A stretch of DNA of 62,282 bases from CAZJAT01 sp964544145 (lineage in GTDB: Bacteria > Hydrothermota > 32-111): assembly GCA_964544145.1 (NCBI GenBank), contig CAZJAT010000010.1, forward strand, positions 1 through 62,282. Reading direction: 5' to 3'. The notes under the pieces are model-generated. The model did not search any database. It worked only from the letters and a program-made list of their open reading frames with translations, and was not told where the DNA came from. The translations under genes and the position numbers were made by a program. Shown piece after piece: positions 25,987 through 34,262 of the stretch (position 1 is the first letter of the stretch; each line of letters starts with the position of its first letter).

Positions 25987-26015
25987 TTGACAAATTATAT
26001 ATTTTTAATTACAAT
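25987..26015 (+). promoter_or_regulatory. promoter of the phospholipid operon
   Basis: TTGACA at 25987-25992, a 17-base spacer and TACAAT at 26010-26015. The expected start is near 26022, just before an aaaaaagg site and a TTG codon at 26038. The position argues against the in-frame ATG at 25966 as the start of the next gene. Confidence 0.6.
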
Positions 26016-26037
26016 AGTAATCAAAAAAGGGTATTTA

Positions 26038-27093
26038 TTGGGATTATACACCACAAAATTCACAGTAAGAAAATATTTTAAGAAAATATTTGACTATATG
26101 TCCATCATACACCCTGATATAATTAGTTATTCAGCACTTCCCATAGCATTAATTACGGGTATTCTTTTCTATTTCTCATTTTATCATTCGTTTTTACTGA
26201 TAATTAATATATTTTTAATATTGATAAGAATGTTTCTCAATACAGCAGACGGCGTTGTCGCAATGAATAGAAATCGCCGCTCTCTACTTGGCGAAATTGT
26301 CAATGCTCTGCCTGACAGATATTCTGATATATTCACTGTTGCAGGAATAGCATTATGCCCGTCTATGAATCCCCTGCTCGGGATTTCCGCAATATCTTCT
26401 ATGTTTTTGGTTTCATACACAGGAATGCTCGGTAAAGCCCTTGGTATGAGTTGGAGACATGAAGGGCCTCTGGGAAAGGTTGAGAGACTGGCATTGATTA
26501 TGGCATTTTCGGTTTTACAGTATTTTGTTCCGGCATTTAGGATATTGGGGCAGGACCCTATGGCAATACTGCTTATATTGTTCTGCATACTTGGAATTTT
26601 TACAGTTTTCAACAGAATAAGAATGACAACAAATGAAATAACAGTACATGAGAATAAAGACATATTCACTAATATAGCCGTTTTCTATGACTCTCAGACA
26701 GGGAATACAGAATTAATTGCAAAATCACTGTCTTCCTCATTACAATGCGAATGTATAAAGATGGATGAAACAAATAATGCCCCATATGAATTAATGATTA
26801 TTTGTTCGCCCAATATCAGAAATGCTGTTTCCGCTAAAGCAAATAAGTTCCTCTCCTCTACTCATGTCCCATATATACTTGTGATGTCTTATGGAGTGCC
26901 ATTATGGGGAATCATCGGCTCATTTATTGCATCAAGAAAGATATATAAGAGAAATACTCTGTCACCTTTGTCATTATATACTGTACCTGGTAAACATTAT
27001 AAATTTCCTTTTTTCAAAACACACCCTACAAATGATGATATAATAAAACTCAAATCAGGAATAATAAAAAACTTAAGGAGATATTATCAGTAA
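26038..27093 (+). CDS. CDP-alcohol phosphatidyltransferase (YnbA-like) fused to a flavodoxin-like domain
   Basis: About 351 residues from TTG 26038, chosen because promoter and ribosome binding site precede it. The in-frame ATG 25966 lies upstream of the promoter. Residues about 1-195 are a membrane CDP-alcohol phosphatidyltransferase. Its motif is degenerate: NTADGVVAM, then GEIVNALPDRYSD, with Asn replacing two of the usual aspartates, as in the YnbA subgroup. Residues about 200-351 look like a flavodoxin fold, with phosphate-loop YDSQTGNTELIAKSL. The downstream genes match the E. coli ynb cluster (CdsA-like, then YnbC-type methyltransferase), with PlsC added. The fused redox domain is unusual and its role is unknown. 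Confidence 0.78.
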   Translation: MGLYTTKFTVRKYFKKIFDYMSIIHPDIISYSALPIALITGILFYFSFYHSFLLIINIFLILIRMFLNTADGVVAMNRNRRSLLGEIVNALPDRYSDIFTVAGIALCPSMNPLLGISAISSMFLVSYTGMLGKALGMSWRHEGPLGKVERLALIMAFSVLQYFVPAFRILGQDPMAILLILFCILGIFTVFNRIRMTTNEITVHENKDIFTNIAVFYDSQTGNTELIAKSLSSSLQCECIKMDETNNAPYELMIICSPNIRNAVSAKANKFLSSTHVPYILVMSYGVPLWGIIGSFIASRKIYKRNTLSPLSLYTVPGKHYKFPFFKTHPTNDDIIKLKSGIIKNLRRYYQ

Positions 27094-27106
27094 TATTCAA
27101 TTAAAG

Positions 27107-28006
27107 GTGCTTCTTGTCGTATCATGCATAATGGGATTTTTCCTGATTTTGCTGGGTATAATCTCATTATTCAGTTTGAATAACAAAAAGTTCTTAAAAG
27201 CTCTTTGGATGAAATATCTTGCCTGGTTTATAATCATACCGCCAATTTTAATTCCTTTGATATTCAGTAGAATATTATTCCTTGCAGTTATTTACCTATT
27301 ATCAATCTTCTGTTTCAGGGAATATGCAAGAATGACCGGTCTATGGTCTGACCGAAGATTTATGTTTAGTGCATATGCTGCAATTTCATTGATATATTTT
27401 CCCGTTTTTCTCGGAAAGACAGCTTATGGTTCCTTTCAGGCATTTCCCATATATGCAATAATTGCTGTTCTTTTAGTCCCTGTATTCTATGATGAATACT
27501 CACAGATGATACAGAAAGCCAGTCTCGGGATGTTGGGTGTGGCATATTTCGGATGGTTTTTCTCGCATCTTGCTTTTCTGCGTAATTGCAACAATGGGAT
27601 TGAATTAATCACTTTTCTGCTTCTTCTCACCGAAATGAATGATGCCAGTGCATATCTTGGCGGGAATTTATTCGGTAAGCATAAATTGGTTCCCCGATTA
27701 AGCCCCAATAAGACAGTTGAAGGTGTTTTTGTTTCAATCGCATTTACAACAGGTATGGCATTTCTGCTGCATTTCCTTGTACCATTCATATCAAATCTTC
27801 ACATTCTACTTACAGCATTACTAATATCAGTGGGAGGTACTACAGGGGATCTTGTCATATCATTCATAAAGAGAGATTTGGGAGTAAAAGACACTGGCAG
27901 GATTATACCTATGCATGGAGGTCTGCTTGACCGTTTTGATAGCCTTGTTTTTACTGTTCCCCTTTATTTTCACTTTATAAATTGCTTTTATGGAATCATT
28001 AAGTAA
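27107..28006 (+). CDS. phosphatidate cytidylyltransferase-like membrane protein (CdsA/YnbB)
   Basis: A 299-residue polytopic protein that should activate phosphatidic acid (or a related lipid phosphate) with CTP. The family signature is clear near the C-terminus: SFIKRDLGVKDTG, then MHGGLLDRFD. EMNDASAYLGGNLFGKHKL and LSPNKTVEG are also present. The start is uncertain. GTG 27107 has little ribosome binding site, and aaggag at 27075-27080 sits well upstream. It makes the CDP-lipid that the preceding CDP-alcohol transferase would use. This fits the YnbA-YnbB pairing, where YnbB is also a CdsA paralogue. Confidence 0.9.
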   Translation: MLLVVSCIMGFFLILLGIISLFSLNNKKFLKALWMKYLAWFIIIPPILIPLIFSRILFLAVIYLLSIFCFREYARMTGLWSDRRFMFSAYAAISLIYFPVFLGKTAYGSFQAFPIYAIIAVLLVPVFYDEYSQMIQKASLGMLGVAYFGWFFSHLAFLRNCNNGIELITFLLLLTEMNDASAYLGGNLFGKHKLVPRLSPNKTVEGVFVSIAFTTGMAFLLHFLVPFISNLHILLTALLISVGGTTGDLVISFIKRDLGVKDTGRIIPMHGGLLDRFDSLVFTVPLYFHFINCFYGIIK

Positions 28007-28697
28007 ATTCAAGTGGACATATAATCCGCCTCCATCGGCATATGATATGGTGAGAAATAATTTTCTCACAAATTTCTGGAGACAATATGTGCATTTTTTT
28101 CTCAAATATTATCTCAGAAAATGGCATAATCTGACTGTTTATAATAGTCATAATATACCTTTGAAGGGTCCATTTATTATAGCTGCAAATCATGCAAGTC
28201 ATTTTGATACATTTGTTCTTTTTTCACTGTTTCCCATATCAATGGTTAATAGTATACGTTCATTAGCGGCAAAAGAACATTTTTTTAATAATCCTCTATT
28301 CAGATTGATTTCCCACATAACTGCTAATCTGATACCGGTTGACAGGCATAATATTGATACAACATCAATAGATCTTATTGAATCAGCTATCAGTAAGAAT
28401 GAGATATTGATAATTTATCCGGAGGGTACTAGAACAAGAACCGGAAAAATGGCTTCATTTAAACCGGGTATAGGATATATCACAGCAAAATTCAGTATTC
28501 CCGTTATTCCGGTTTATATAAAAGGAACCTTTGATATAATGAATTATAAACAGAAATTTCCTCGTAAAAGACCAATTCACCTTACAGTAGGGAAAAAAAT
28601 GATATTCAATTCAGAAAACACTAAATCCGCATGGGAATATATAGCAAAACAGACCGAAATTGCAGTCCGGGAACTCAGTAAAGGAGATTATATATGA
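27990..28697 (+). CDS. 1-acyl-glycerol-3-phosphate acyltransferase (PlsC family)
   Basis: A 235-residue acyltransferase with the catalytic NHASHFDTF (HX4D) motif, the substrate-binding YPEGTRTRTG block and a late PVIPVYIKG segment. It would acylate lysophosphatidic acid, or the lipid made by this operon. It overlaps the CdsA-like gene by 17 bases and the methyltransferase gene by four. Its presence shows the organism retains bacterial ester-lipid chemistry even though archaeal-type lipid genes occur elsewhere in the window. Confidence 0.92.
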   Translation: MESLSKFKWTYNPPPSAYDMVRNNFLTNFWRQYVHFFLKYYLRKWHNLTVYNSHNIPLKGPFIIAANHASHFDTFVLFSLFPISMVNSIRSLAAKEHFFNNPLFRLISHITANLIPVDRHNIDTTSIDLIESAISKNEILIIYPEGTRTRTGKMASFKPGIGYITAKFSIPVIPVYIKGTFDIMNYKQKFPRKRPIHLTVGKKMIFNSENTKSAWEYIAKQTEIAVRELSKGDYI

Positions 28698-29488
28698 AAA
28701 AAATGATTTACTTTATCTCAAAATTGTTTATCAGTACAATAGGACGACTGAGTAAAGGCATATCAATGAGTTACCAATATGGTTTTACATCAGGGAAAAT
28801 GCTGGAATACATATATGAGAACAATCCCCAAGGATTTCTTTTTGTAGGGCATATGATTGACAGAATCTATTTGAAACATAATGGCTGGGAATCAATAAGA
28901 ATAAGAATGAGAAATCTCGTTGAATCCATATGTACTGTATTATCATCACTAAATAATAATATTGAAATTGTTGATATTGCAGGAGGTACCGGATTTTACC
29001 TGTTTGAGACATTAAAAAAAGCAGATAAAAAAAATATTCATATTACAGTCAGAGATTTTGACAAAAGATGGGTTAAAGAAGGAAACAGCAATGCTTTAAA
29101 AAGGAAACTCAGCAAACATATTCTTTTTAAATACGGTGATGCATTTGACGAAAATGATATGAAAACAGATATTAAAAAAGCGAACATTGTCATTGCTTCA
29201 GGATTCTATGACTGGTTTGAAGATGATGATACAATGATTAAATCAATGCATATTATAAGAAAATTGATAAATAATAACTCTTACTTTATCTTTACCATTC
29301 AGACCGGACATTTTGATGTTGATTTTGTAAATTATGTCTTTCTGGATTTTCACAGAAAAAGACTGAATATGAGTGTAAGACCTGATGAAGGGATTGTAAA
29401 CATTCTCAAGAAAACAGGATTTTCAATAATGAGCAAACAGCCGGGACCATGGGGTTATTATACAGTATATGTTTCAAAACCAGTTTAA
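28694..29488 (+). CDS. SAM-dependent methyltransferase-like protein, YnbC C-terminal type
   Basis: A 264-residue protein with a Rossmann methyltransferase motif EIVDIAGGTGFYLFE (about residues 95-110), an acidic motif I-post region (VRDFDKRWV), GDAFDENDM and ASGFYDWFED. The N-terminal segment (MLEYIYENNPQG, then IDRIYLKHNGWESIRIR) matches from memory the region preceding the methyltransferase domain of E. coli YnbC and its relatives. The alpha/beta-hydrolase half of YnbC is absent. Substrate unknown. Operon context suggests a lipid. It converges on recR with a two-base gap. Confidence 0.78.
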   Translation: MKKMIYFISKLFISTIGRLSKGISMSYQYGFTSGKMLEYIYENNPQGFLFVGHMIDRIYLKHNGWESIRIRMRNLVESICTVLSSLNNNIEIVDIAGGTGFYLFETLKKADKKNIHITVRDFDKRWVKEGNSNALKRKLSKHILFKYGDAFDENDMKTDIKKANIVIASGFYDWFEDDDTMIKSMHIIRKLINNNSYFIFTIQTGHFDVDFVNYVFLDFHRKRLNMSVRPDEGIVNILKKTGFSIMSKQPGPWGYYTVYVSKPV

Positions 29489-29490
29489 AG

Positions 29491-30075
29491 TCATTTGATT
29501 TTGTTTCTGTTATCAAGTGATTTACCCAGAGTATAATTATCTACATAATCAAAATCACTGCCGAATGGGACTCCAAAGGCAATCCGGGAGATCGATATAT
29601 CCTTATCCTCCAGAAGGCTTATAATATATGCTGATGTTGTCTCACCTTCAGTTGTCGGAGATAAAGCAACAATAACTTCACTGATGTTTTCACTTTCAAT
29701 TCTCTGTGATAGTTTTTCCAAATTTATATTTTCAGGCATAATGCCTGAAAGGGGATTGATTAGTCCGCTCAATACATGATATTTACCGAGAAATCTGTTA
29801 CTCTTCTCAAATATACGAATATCCCGCGGACTCTCCACTATCATTAAACTGTTTTCACGTTTCACTGATGAACAGATTGAACAAGGATCATTTTCATCAA
29901 TATTCCCGCATATGCTGCACACTGTAATACTCTTCATTAACTCATCAATGGATAAGGATAGTTCTGCTGCATAACTATTATCTGAAATCAAATAATATAT
30001 AATACGTTCTGCTGATTTTTCACCAATACCTGGTAATTTTTTTAATACATCTTTAAGATAAGTGAACCTATCCAT
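29491..30075 (-). CDS. recR: recombination protein RecR
   Basis: A 194-residue protein for RecFOR gap repair. It has an N-terminal helix-hairpin-helix (LKKLPGIGEKSAERI), a C4 zinc finger (CSICGNIDENDPCSIC), a TOPRIM domain (MIVESPRDIRIFEKS) and a C-terminal Walker-B-like segment (FGVPFGSDFDYVD). It overlaps ebfC by one base in the standard dnaX-ebfC-recR order. Confidence 0.96.
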   Translation of the reverse strand: MDRFTYLKDVLKKLPGIGEKSAERIIYYLISDNSYAAELSLSIDELMKSITVCSICGNIDENDPCSICSSVKRENSLMIVESPRDIRIFEKSNRFLGKYHVLSGLINPLSGIMPENINLEKLSQRIESENISEVIVALSPTTEGETTSAYIISLLEDKDISISRIAFGVPFGSDFDYVDNYTLGKSLDNRNKIK

Positions 30076-30380
30076 CAGAATCCCGGAATATTCACTCCGC
30101 CTGTAATTTTAGCCATCTCCTCCTTATTCCTCTCATCTACTCTCGATTTGGCTTCATTTACTGCGGAAATAATAAGATCTTGCAGCATTTCCTTTTCTTC
30201 TGATTTAATTATTTCTTCATTTATTTCAATATCTTCAAGAACATATTGCCCATTCATCTTAAGCTTCACCATATCACCGCCGACTGAGACCTCAGTGATA
30301 ATTTCCTTTAATTTCTCCTGCATCTCCATCATCTGTTCCTGCATCTTCTGAGCCTGTTTCATCATTTTGTTTATATTCAT
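30075..30380 (-). CDS. ebfC: nucleoid-associated protein YbaB/EbfC
   Basis: A 101-residue DNA-binding protein. Features are NKMMKQAQKMQEQMMEMQEK at the N-terminus, the central VGGDMVKLKMNGQYVLEDIE, and a short C-terminal GGVNIPGF. It lies between dnaX and recR, as in most bacteria. Confidence 0.95.
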   Translation of the reverse strand: MNINKMMKQAQKMQEQMMEMQEKLKEIITEVSVGGDMVKLKMNGQYVLEDIEINEEIIKSEEKEMLQDLIISAVNEAKSRVDERNKEEMAKITGGVNIPGF

Positions 30381-30390
30381 TTTCTGCCTC

Positions 30391-31896
30391 CTAAGCGTTG
30401 GTAATCCTGCTGTCCATTGATTTCATCAAATGCTTAACTATTGGATTTTCTTCCAGCTCATTCTTGATGATTCTATTATATTTTTTATCATCATTGAATA
30501 TTATTTTAACTTCTTTCTCAATTTTATTTGCAGCAAGGATTTTATTGAGTGTTTCCTGATTCAGGTCTTTCATATATGTCCGTGGAACATCAATCTCATA
30601 ATAATCACCTTCTGCAAAACGTATCTTGGACATTTTCAATGCTTCTGTTATAAAAAACTGCTCTGCAGAAAGCTGAGCAATTAAGTGATTTATTATATCA
30701 GTATCATCGTTTTTTTCTAATTCAGGCTCTACTGTCTCTTCAATTTCCTTAAATGACTTTTTTTTTTGAAGACCCTGAAGCATTGAAACAATTTCATCAA
30801 TACCCTTACTGTCCAGCATACCTGCAATTCTTGCTAATTGATTCTCAACAATCATTCTCTTATTGGCCGTTAAGCGAAGATCCATAACAGTATCCGTCAA
30901 TTCCTTTGTTATCTGCATCAATGCTTCTGAAGAAATACGGTTTGATTGTTCTTTTGCTTTCTGCCGAAGAGCAGCTGACATAACTTCAATTTCTTCAGTC
31001 TCAATATTATTTTTTATTAAATATAATTTATGTATATACATTGCTAATTCCGAAACAAACGATTCCAAATCATATCCCCTTGACAGTATATCATTTAATG
31101 AATCAATCAGTTTCTTTGGTGTATTGTCAAGTATTGATTCTGCAAATCTGGAAAAAAATTCATCATTCAATCTTCCGAACATTATATTCACATTATCATA
31201 TGTTACGCGCTCCATTGTTGATGCAAGCTGATCAATAATTGAAGTCGCATCCCGAAGACTCCCATCGGCAAGAGTTGAAATAAGTTTAAGACCGTCCAGA
31301 TCATATTCAATACTCTCCTCATTGCATATGAATTCTAATTGACTTACAGTCTGACTTACCGGGATTCTTTTAAAATCAAATCTCTGACATCTGGATAATA
31401 TTGTGGGAATAACATTATATGGTTCTGTTGTGGCAAATATGAAGATTACATGTTTAGGGGGTTCCTCGAGTATTTTTAAAAGTGCATTGAATGCCTCTTT
31501 AGTAAGCATATGAATTTCATCAATTATGAAAATCTTAAACCTACTTTTTACTGTGGAGTATTTCGCCTTTTCCCTTAAATCCCTGATTTCGTCAATACCC
31601 CTGTTGCTTGCTCCATCAATCTCAATTACATCCATGTCCCGCCCTTCAATAATTGAACGGCATGACGGGCAGGTCAAGCAGGGTTCTCCATCCTTCATGT
31701 CTTCGCAGTTAAGTACCATTGAGAGTATTCTGGCAGTTGAAGTCTTCCCGACCCCCCTGGGACCGCTGAAAAGCATTGCATGCGGTATACGGTTATTTCT
31801 GACACCGTTTTTTATAATTGATACTATATGTTCCTGCCCTATAATATCATCAAATCGTTTCGGTCTGTATTTACGTGCAAAGACAATATATGACAT
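30391..31896 (-). CDS. dnaX: DNA polymerase III subunit tau/gamma
   Basis: A 501-residue clamp-loader ATPase. Features are RKYRPKRFDDIIGQEHIV, the Walker A GPRGVGKTSTARIL, a C4 zinc module (CEDMKDGEPCLTCPSC), the DEIHML Walker B, the sensor ATTEPYNVIPTILSRCQRF, and domain III to about residue 360. The C-terminal part (about 385-501) is the tau-specific region. A run of ten A in the sense strand at codons 377-380 could yield a shorter gamma form (see the separate site entry). SRP RNA lies just upstream. Confidence 0.96.
   Translation of the reverse strand: MSYIVFARKYRPKRFDDIIGQEHIVSIIKNGVRNNRIPHAMLFSGPRGVGKTSTARILSMVLNCEDMKDGEPCLTCPSCRSIIEGRDMDVIEIDGASNRGIDEIRDLREKAKYSTVKSRFKIFIIDEIHMLTKEAFNALLKILEEPPKHVIFIFATTEPYNVIPTILSRCQRFDFKRIPVSQTVSQLEFICNEESIEYDLDGLKLISTLADGSLRDATSIIDQLASTMERVTYDNVNIMFGRLNDEFFSRFAESILDNTPKKLIDSLNDILSRGYDLESFVSELAMYIHKLYLIKNNIETEEIEVMSAALRQKAKEQSNRISSEALMQITKELTDTVMDLRLTANKRMIVENQLARIAGMLDSKGIDEIVSMLQGLQKKKSFKEIEETVEPELEKNDDTDIINHLIAQLSAEQFFITEALKMSKIRFAEGDYYEIDVPRTYMKDLNQETLNKILAANKIEKEVKIIFNDDKKYNRIIKNELEENPIVKHLMKSMDSRITNA
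30758..30767 (-). promoter_or_regulatory. A10 slippage/frameshift site in dnaX
   Basis: The sense strand reads CAA AAA AAA AAG at codons 377-380, containing A AAA AAG in the same phase as the E. coli dnaX slippery heptamer. A -1 shift or one extra A leads to GTC ATT TAA, ending after about 382 residues. Loss of one A leads to a stop (TAG) about nine codons on. Either would make a gamma-like protein without the tau tail. Confidence 0.6.
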
Positions 31897-31916
31897 TTAT
31901 ACCCCTTTCTTATTTT

Positions 31917-31989
31917 GGCGGCGGAGAAAGCGGTCCTTTACTGCTGCTACCTTTCGGTCCTGACAGGGTTCAGAACATTTCTCCCCGCT
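31917..31989 (-). ncRNA. ffs: small bacterial signal recognition particle RNA
   Basis: The sense strand contains the conserved apical domain cctgtcaggaccgaaaggta followed by gcagcagtaaagg, which binds Ffh. Outer strands gcggggagaaa and tttctccgccgc pair to form one short hairpin of about 73 bases. It lies directly upstream of dnaX, a common bacterial arrangement. Exact ends are estimates. Confidence 0.88.
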
Positions 31990-31997
31990 GATTTTTT

Positions 31998-32025
31998 ATG
32001 TTAGCATAATAGTAAAATAAATCAA
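31998..32025 (-). promoter_or_regulatory. predicted promoter of SRP RNA-dnaX
   Basis: On the minus strand TTGATT (32025-32020), a 16-base spacer and TAACAT (32003-31998) place a start next to the SRP RNA 5' end. The region 32026-32150 beyond it is AT-rich with no gene seen. Confidence 0.45.
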
Positions 32026-32150
32026 TAGCTAAACCAAATAGTTATATTAAACTGGTTTTATCAATCAATAGATTATTGAATATATATTATTGATCATTAT
32101 CAAAACAAGGGATAATTTATATCCTTTTGTCTAATTGTATAATTATTTAC

Positions 32151-32178
32151 TTGCAGATTTGAAACAATTAACTATAAT
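32151..32178 (+). promoter_or_regulatory. predicted promoter of the efflux operon
   Basis: TTGCAG at 32151-32156, a 16-base spacer and TATAAT at 32173-32178. The tolC-like gene starts 42 bases after the -10 hexamer, behind a good aaggag site. Confidence 0.55.
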
Positions 32179-32219
32179 AAACGTATTATTTAACATATTG
32201 AAAACGAATAAGGAGTCAT

Positions 32220-33138
32220 ATGAGAAAAATTATTGTAATTGCATTAATAATATTGCCTGTAATAAATTTTGTATATGCTGATGTCAGTTTAAATGACATA
32301 ATTAGAGATTACAAAGACAATTCATTGACATATAAAAAGGAATACACCGATTACAGCATATACAGAAATGCATTACTAGCATCCATATCGCCTTATCTGC
32401 CTCAGATTTCATTCAATATCTCTGCTGACTCTTCAAATGGCACATCCTGGATGTATTCTCAGACAATTACCGCATCCCAGACAATATTGAATGTGCCTAA
32501 AATCCTGAACATGATAAATGCGAAAAAACAGGCAGATATTGCAAGGAACAATTTTTATNNNNNNNNNNNNNNNNNNNNNNNNNNNNNNNNNNNNNNNNNN
32601 NNNNNNNNNNNNNNNNNNNNNNNNNNNNNNNNNNNNNNNNNNNNNNNNNNNNNNNNNNACTGAGTTTTTACCAACAGCATCATTATCTGTCTCTGCTGGA
32701 ATAAGTGACAGTGTTTTGTCATTTGATTATAATAATTTCATTAATAATCAGACATTGCGGGCTGGATTAAGTGTTAATTTCCCTGTATTTACAGGTTTTT
32801 CACGTTCAATCAATATAATCAATACATCAATGGAGAAAAAGAGCCAGTATTTTAGTTTTAAGACATTGGAAAATGTCCTTTTAACAGAGATCGAGAATTT
32901 CCCGGTTTATATTGAACAGACAATTGCAGAGTATGAAAGCACAGGGAATGTTATGAAAGCCCAGAGTGCTATATTTGAAAAATCACAGATACTATTTGAA
33001 AAAGGAGAATTATCATCAGCAGAGTATATCAGCTATGAGGAAAATTACATATCTTCTGTTATAAATCATATTCAAACGCAAAAACGTTTATATATTATGT
33101 ATTATAAATATCTGTATTATCTAAGGAGGATAAAGTGA
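32220..33138 (+). CDS. TolC-family outer membrane efflux protein (interrupted by assembly gap)
   Basis: The first part (32220-32558) encodes a signal peptide (MRKIIVIALIILPVINFVYA) and helical sequence with SPYLPQISFNISAD, typical of outer membrane efflux proteins. After 100 N the second part (32659-33138) resumes with FLPTASLSVSAGISD, LSVNFPVFTGFSRS and the helical C-terminus. The two parts are in different frames across the gap because 100 N is a placeholder length. I read one gene. It is followed by adaptor, permease and ATPase genes, forming a tripartite exporter. An aaggag site precedes ATG 32220. Confidence 0.82.
32559..32658. other. assembly gap of 100 N
   Basis: Exactly 100 unresolved bases inside the TolC-like gene. 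This is a conventional scaffold-gap length, so the true distance is unknown. Confidence 0.99.
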
Positions 33139-34262
33139 AATTTTTTAAAAGAAAAAGAAATATATTTTTAATTATCGGTATAATCCTGATTATATTAATC
33201 ATTTTCAGATGTAATAATAAAACAAATATATTGCCTGTAACAACAGATGCAGTAACAATTGGAAGCATTAATGAATATGTCAGAACTGACGGTGAATTGG
33301 AACCATTTGTGGATATCAGCATTTCATCCGACATTACAGGTAAAGCAATTAGATTATTTGTTGATGATGGTGATATTGTAAAAAAGGGTGCTCCTCTCAT
33401 CCAGCTTGATTATACAAGTTATGCAGCCAGATTGGATGAATCAAAAACAGCATATAAGGTCGCTGAAGCAAATCTTGCTTATGCTGAGTTCCTGTTCAAG
33501 AATCAGCAGACATTATATGAAGACTCGCTTATATCATTCTCCGAATATAAAACATCTGAATTGGAATATGAAAGTGCAAAGGCACAATTTGAATCTGCAA
33601 AATCTGCTCTCAATATTGCAGAAGACAATATGAACAAAACACTGCTTACATCACCTATTGACGGAATAATCACTGCAGTATATGTAGAAATGGGCGAAAA
33701 TGTAATTACAGGGACTATGAATAATATAGGAACCATTCTCATGACTGTATCTGATAACAGTAAAATGCTATTAAAATCAGATGTTGATGAAACATCTATA
33801 GTGAGGATCAAGAAAGGCAATAAAGCTGAGATTGTATTTGATGCTTTTCTGGACACAGTATATACAGGAACTGTTACAAAAATTGCAAAAAGACCTGACA
33901 TGACAACATCAACTGAGGGTACTGTATTCCCTGTTGAAATACTGCTTGACGGCAAATACACAGATCTGCTTGCAGGAATGAATGCAGAGGTTTCCATTAT
34001 TATAGCTTCAAAAGCGGATGTAAAAAAGGTGCCCATTCAGGCAATTGTAACTAGGAATAATATTGAGGGTGTATTCACCATAAATAATGGCATAGCTGTT
34101 TTTACACCCATCGAATCGGGCATATACGGCAAGGAATCAATAGAAATACAATCTGACAGTATCAATGAAGGAGATCAGGTTGTAACAGGTCCATTCACTT
34201 CATTAAAGAGGATAAAGAATAATGATAGAGTTACTAATAGAGAGTTTAAGGGTAAGCCTTGA
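33135..34262 (+). CDS. membrane fusion (periplasmic adaptor) protein, MacA/HlyD type
   Basis: A 375-residue adaptor linking an inner-membrane ABC transporter to the TolC-like channel. The GTG start at 33135 overlaps the preceding stop (GTGA) and has aaggagg upstream. It has an N-terminal membrane anchor (residues 8-24), a lipoyl half (DISISSDITGKAIRLFVDDG), a coiled-coil hairpin rich in Ala and Glu (about 95-150), the second lipoyl half (SPIDGIITAVYVEMGENV) and beta-barrel domains. The substrate is unknown: drugs, peptides or lipids are all possible for MacAB-like systems. Confidence 0.9.
   Translation: MKFFKRKRNIFLIIGIILIILIIFRCNNKTNILPVTTDAVTIGSINEYVRTDGELEPFVDISISSDITGKAIRLFVDDGDIVKKGAPLIQLDYTSYAARLDESKTAYKVAEANLAYAEFLFKNQQTLYEDSLISFSEYKTSELEYESAKAQFESAKSALNIAEDNMNKTLLTSPIDGIITAVYVEMGENVITGTMNNIGTILMTVSDNSKMLLKSDVDETSIVRIKKGNKAEIVFDAFLDTVYTGTVTKIAKRPDMTTSTEGTVFPVEILLDGKYTDLLAGMNAEVSIIIASKADVKKVPIQAIVTRNNIEGVFTINNGIAVFTPIESGIYGKESIEIQSDSINEGDQVVTGPFTSLKRIKNNDRVTNREFKGKP

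Noticed and set aside
31526..31963. 145-codon plus-strand frame opposite dnaX and SRP RNA
   Set aside because: It is antisense to a well-supported gene and RNA and shows no family motif.
32518..32658. Second TolC-like start at 32518
   Set aside because: The frame exists only because it crosses the N run. The preceding sequence already encodes the same protein in the other frame.
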